A stretch of 6,133 bases of DNA from CAUYXJ01 sp963577065 (GTDB lineage Bacteria > Chloroflexota > Dehalococcoidia > Tepidiformales > Tepidiformaceae): contig CAUYXJ010000125.1 in NCBI GenBank assembly GCA_963577065.1, positions 1 to 6,133 of the forward strand. The letters are read 5' to 3'. Below the pieces are notes generated by a model. It did not search any database, was not told the DNA's origin, and saw only the letters and a program-made list of their open reading frames with translations. Positions 5,241 through 6,133 of this stretch are shown here, piece by piece. The position numbers and the translations under genes are program-made. Numbering within the stretch: the stretch's first letter is position 1; each line of letters starts with the position of its first letter.

Positions 5241-6133
5241 TTACTTCAGGGCGAAGTCGAGTTCGATGTAGCGGTCCGCGGCGTTTCTCAGGCCGCCGGC
5301 CACCGAAGAGCCGATGCCCGCTACCTCCACGCGCACGCCCCGCCCCTGCACCACCTCCACGAGGTGGGTGAAGTCGCCATCGCCCGAGATGAGCACGGCG
5401 ATATCGAGCCGGTCCGACATCGCCAGCAGGTCGAGCGCGAGCTCGATGTCCACATTCGCTTTGATCGTGCCGTCGGCGAAGCGTTTCAGCGGCTTCGTGA
5501 CGATCTTGTAGCCCTTGCGCAGGAACGGCTCGACGAACCGCTGTGTCTCTCGACTGACCCCGGGGTCGTCGTGGACCGGAGAGTAGGCGATCGCGCGCAC
5601 GAGGCGGCGATCCGCGGTCAGGCGCTCGAGCACGACGCCCCAGTCGATGCGCCGCCCGGAGCGGTCTCGTGCTAGCTCGACATTCGCGCTATCGACGAAA
5701 ATGCCGACCCGCGGCAGCGTGGCCGCCGTCAGGGCCGCTGCCGCGCCGTCTCCGGGGCCCTGGGTGCCGGAGCGCTCCTGGAGCTCGATCAGCCGGCTGA
5801 GCTTCTCGTTCTGTTCTTGGAGGGCGGCGAGCAGAGCGGCGTTGCCATCGTCTGGCTCCGCCGTCGCGGCTCGCGATCGGCGACGCGTGGCGGGCCGCTT
5901 CGCCGGCTCTGCGTCTGCATCGTCGTCTTCGGCCTTCGCAGCCGCGGTGCGGCGCCGCCTCGGCGGCGCCGGTTCGTCGTCGTCCGCCGCGCTGCGCCGG
6001 GTGCTCGTACGAGCGGGGGCGGGAGCGGATTCGTCATCGGCGCCGGCGGCGCGGCGCCGGCTGCTCGTACGAGCGGGGGCGGGAGCGGATTCGTCATCGG
6101 CGCCGGCGGCGCGGCGCCGGCTGCTCGTACGAG
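5241..6133 (-). CDS. NYN (PIN-like) domain protein with repeat-rich N-terminal region, N-terminus beyond window
   Basis: The minus-strand frame is open from the right edge to a TAA at 5243-5241. It gives 296 visible residues, numbered here from the codon at 6131. The C-terminal 155 residues form a NYN domain of the LabA/DUF88 type. They start with GIFVDSANVE (Asp147) and continue with KANVDIELALDLLA (Asp228) and VLISGDGDFTHLVEVV (Asp251, Asp253). These acidic residues are the expected metal ligands of PIN-like ribonucleases. NYN proteins are generally thought to process or degrade RNA; no activity is proven here. Ahead of the domain, residues about 95-121 (ALLAALQEQNEKLSRLIELQ) look like a coiled coil. 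Residues 1-95 are low-complexity, alternating RRR-type basic clusters, acidic DDE clusters and Ala/Pro, with an exact 20-residue tandem repeat. The GTG at 5633 falls inside the NYN domain after the first Asp and cannot be the start; I see no in-frame start before the window edge. It converges on the operon. The domain call is firm; the target is unknown. Confidence 0.85.
   Translation of the reverse strand, partial: RTSSRRRAAGADDESAPAPARTSSRRRAAGADDESAPAPARTSTRRSAADDDEPAPPRRRRTAAAKAEDDDADAEPAKRPATRRRSRAATAEPDDGNAALLAALQEQNEKLSRLIELQERSGTQGPGDGAAAALTAATLPRVGIFVDSANVELARDRSGRRIDWGVVLERLTADRRLVRAIAYSPVHDDPGVSRETQRFVEPFLRKGYKIVTKPLKRFADGTIKANVDIELALDLLAMSDRLDIAVLISGDGDFTHLVEVVQGRGVRVEVAGIGSSVAGGLRNAADRYIELDFALK
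6002..6133. repeat. Exact 60-bp tandem repeat inside the NYN gene
   Basis: Bases 6002-6073 are identical to 6062-6133, so the period is exactly 60 bp with at least 2.2 copies. The window ends inside the third. The unit encodes 20 residues in frame on the minus strand: RTSSRRRAAGADDESAPAPA. A degenerate copy (RTSTRRSAADDDEPAPPRRR) and looser versions follow toward the NYN domain. Each unit contains the 12-base palindrome GCTCGTACGAGC (6003-6014, 6063-6074), and the right edge cuts a third occurrence. Confidence 0.95.

Noticed and set aside
5241..5633. NYN protein starting at the GTG at 5633
   Set aside because: That start would remove the strand with the first catalytic Asp (FVDSAN). The frame continues without a stop to the window edge.
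6002..6133. 60-bp repeats as a CRISPR array
   Set aside because: The copies are directly adjacent with no unique spacers and are in frame with the NYN gene.

Overview
This is a G+C-rich bacterial window (roughly two thirds G+C by eye, strong G/C bias at third codon positions) with compact, chromosome-like gene packing. I see no plasmid, phage or transposon genes. The guanylate-kinase-type protein has a P-loop reading GPSGVGKDT, with Asp after the Lys, and the prephenate dehydrogenase and minimal M50 protease have a particular style. From memory of those families I would guess Chloroflexota, perhaps a Dehalococcoidia-like lineage. That placement is an inference made without any database search.

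Layout. (1) Positions 1-622, minus strand: the first 207 codons of a membrane-anchored protein with beta-propeller-like repeats, running off the left edge. (2) Positions 623-847: a divergent intergenic region with a good sigma70-type promoter facing left and a possible extended -10 element facing right. The right-facing element would give an almost leaderless transcript. (3) Positions 848-4982, plus strand: five genes that look like one operon. They are an M50 site-2-protease-family peptidase, a small HD-domain protein, prephenate dehydrogenase (tyrA), EPSP synthase (aroA) and a divergent guanylate-kinase-like P-loop kinase. The junctions are a 1-base overlap, a 13-base gap, and two 4-base GTGA overlaps. 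(4) Positions 4983-5240: a convergent intergenic region with two hairpins near the end of the operon and a strong intrinsic terminator serving the opposite strand. (5) Positions 5241-6133, minus strand: a NYN-domain (PIN-like) protein with a coiled-coil stretch and a long Arg/Ala/Asp/Glu-rich N-terminal region. That region contains an exact 60-bp in-frame tandem repeat. The gene runs off the right edge, and the window ends inside the repeat.

How the genes fit together. tyrA and aroA belong to aromatic amino-acid synthesis: AroA makes EPSP on the way to chorismate, and TyrA works on the tyrosine branch after prephenate. In many bacteria tyrA-aroA is followed by cytidylate kinase (cmk). Here that slot holds a guanylate-kinase-fold protein with substitutions at several positions that bind GMP in characterised enzymes. 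The M50 and HD genes have no known role in the pathway and may simply share the transcript. The two partial genes have no start-to-stop reading frame within the window, so both are easy to miss.

The least expected items are the divergent kinase in the cmk position, the repeat-bearing N-terminal region of the NYN protein, and the nearly leaderless start of the operon. I found no CRISPR array, insertion sequence, tRNA or rRNA, and nothing I can confidently call a new multi-gene system.
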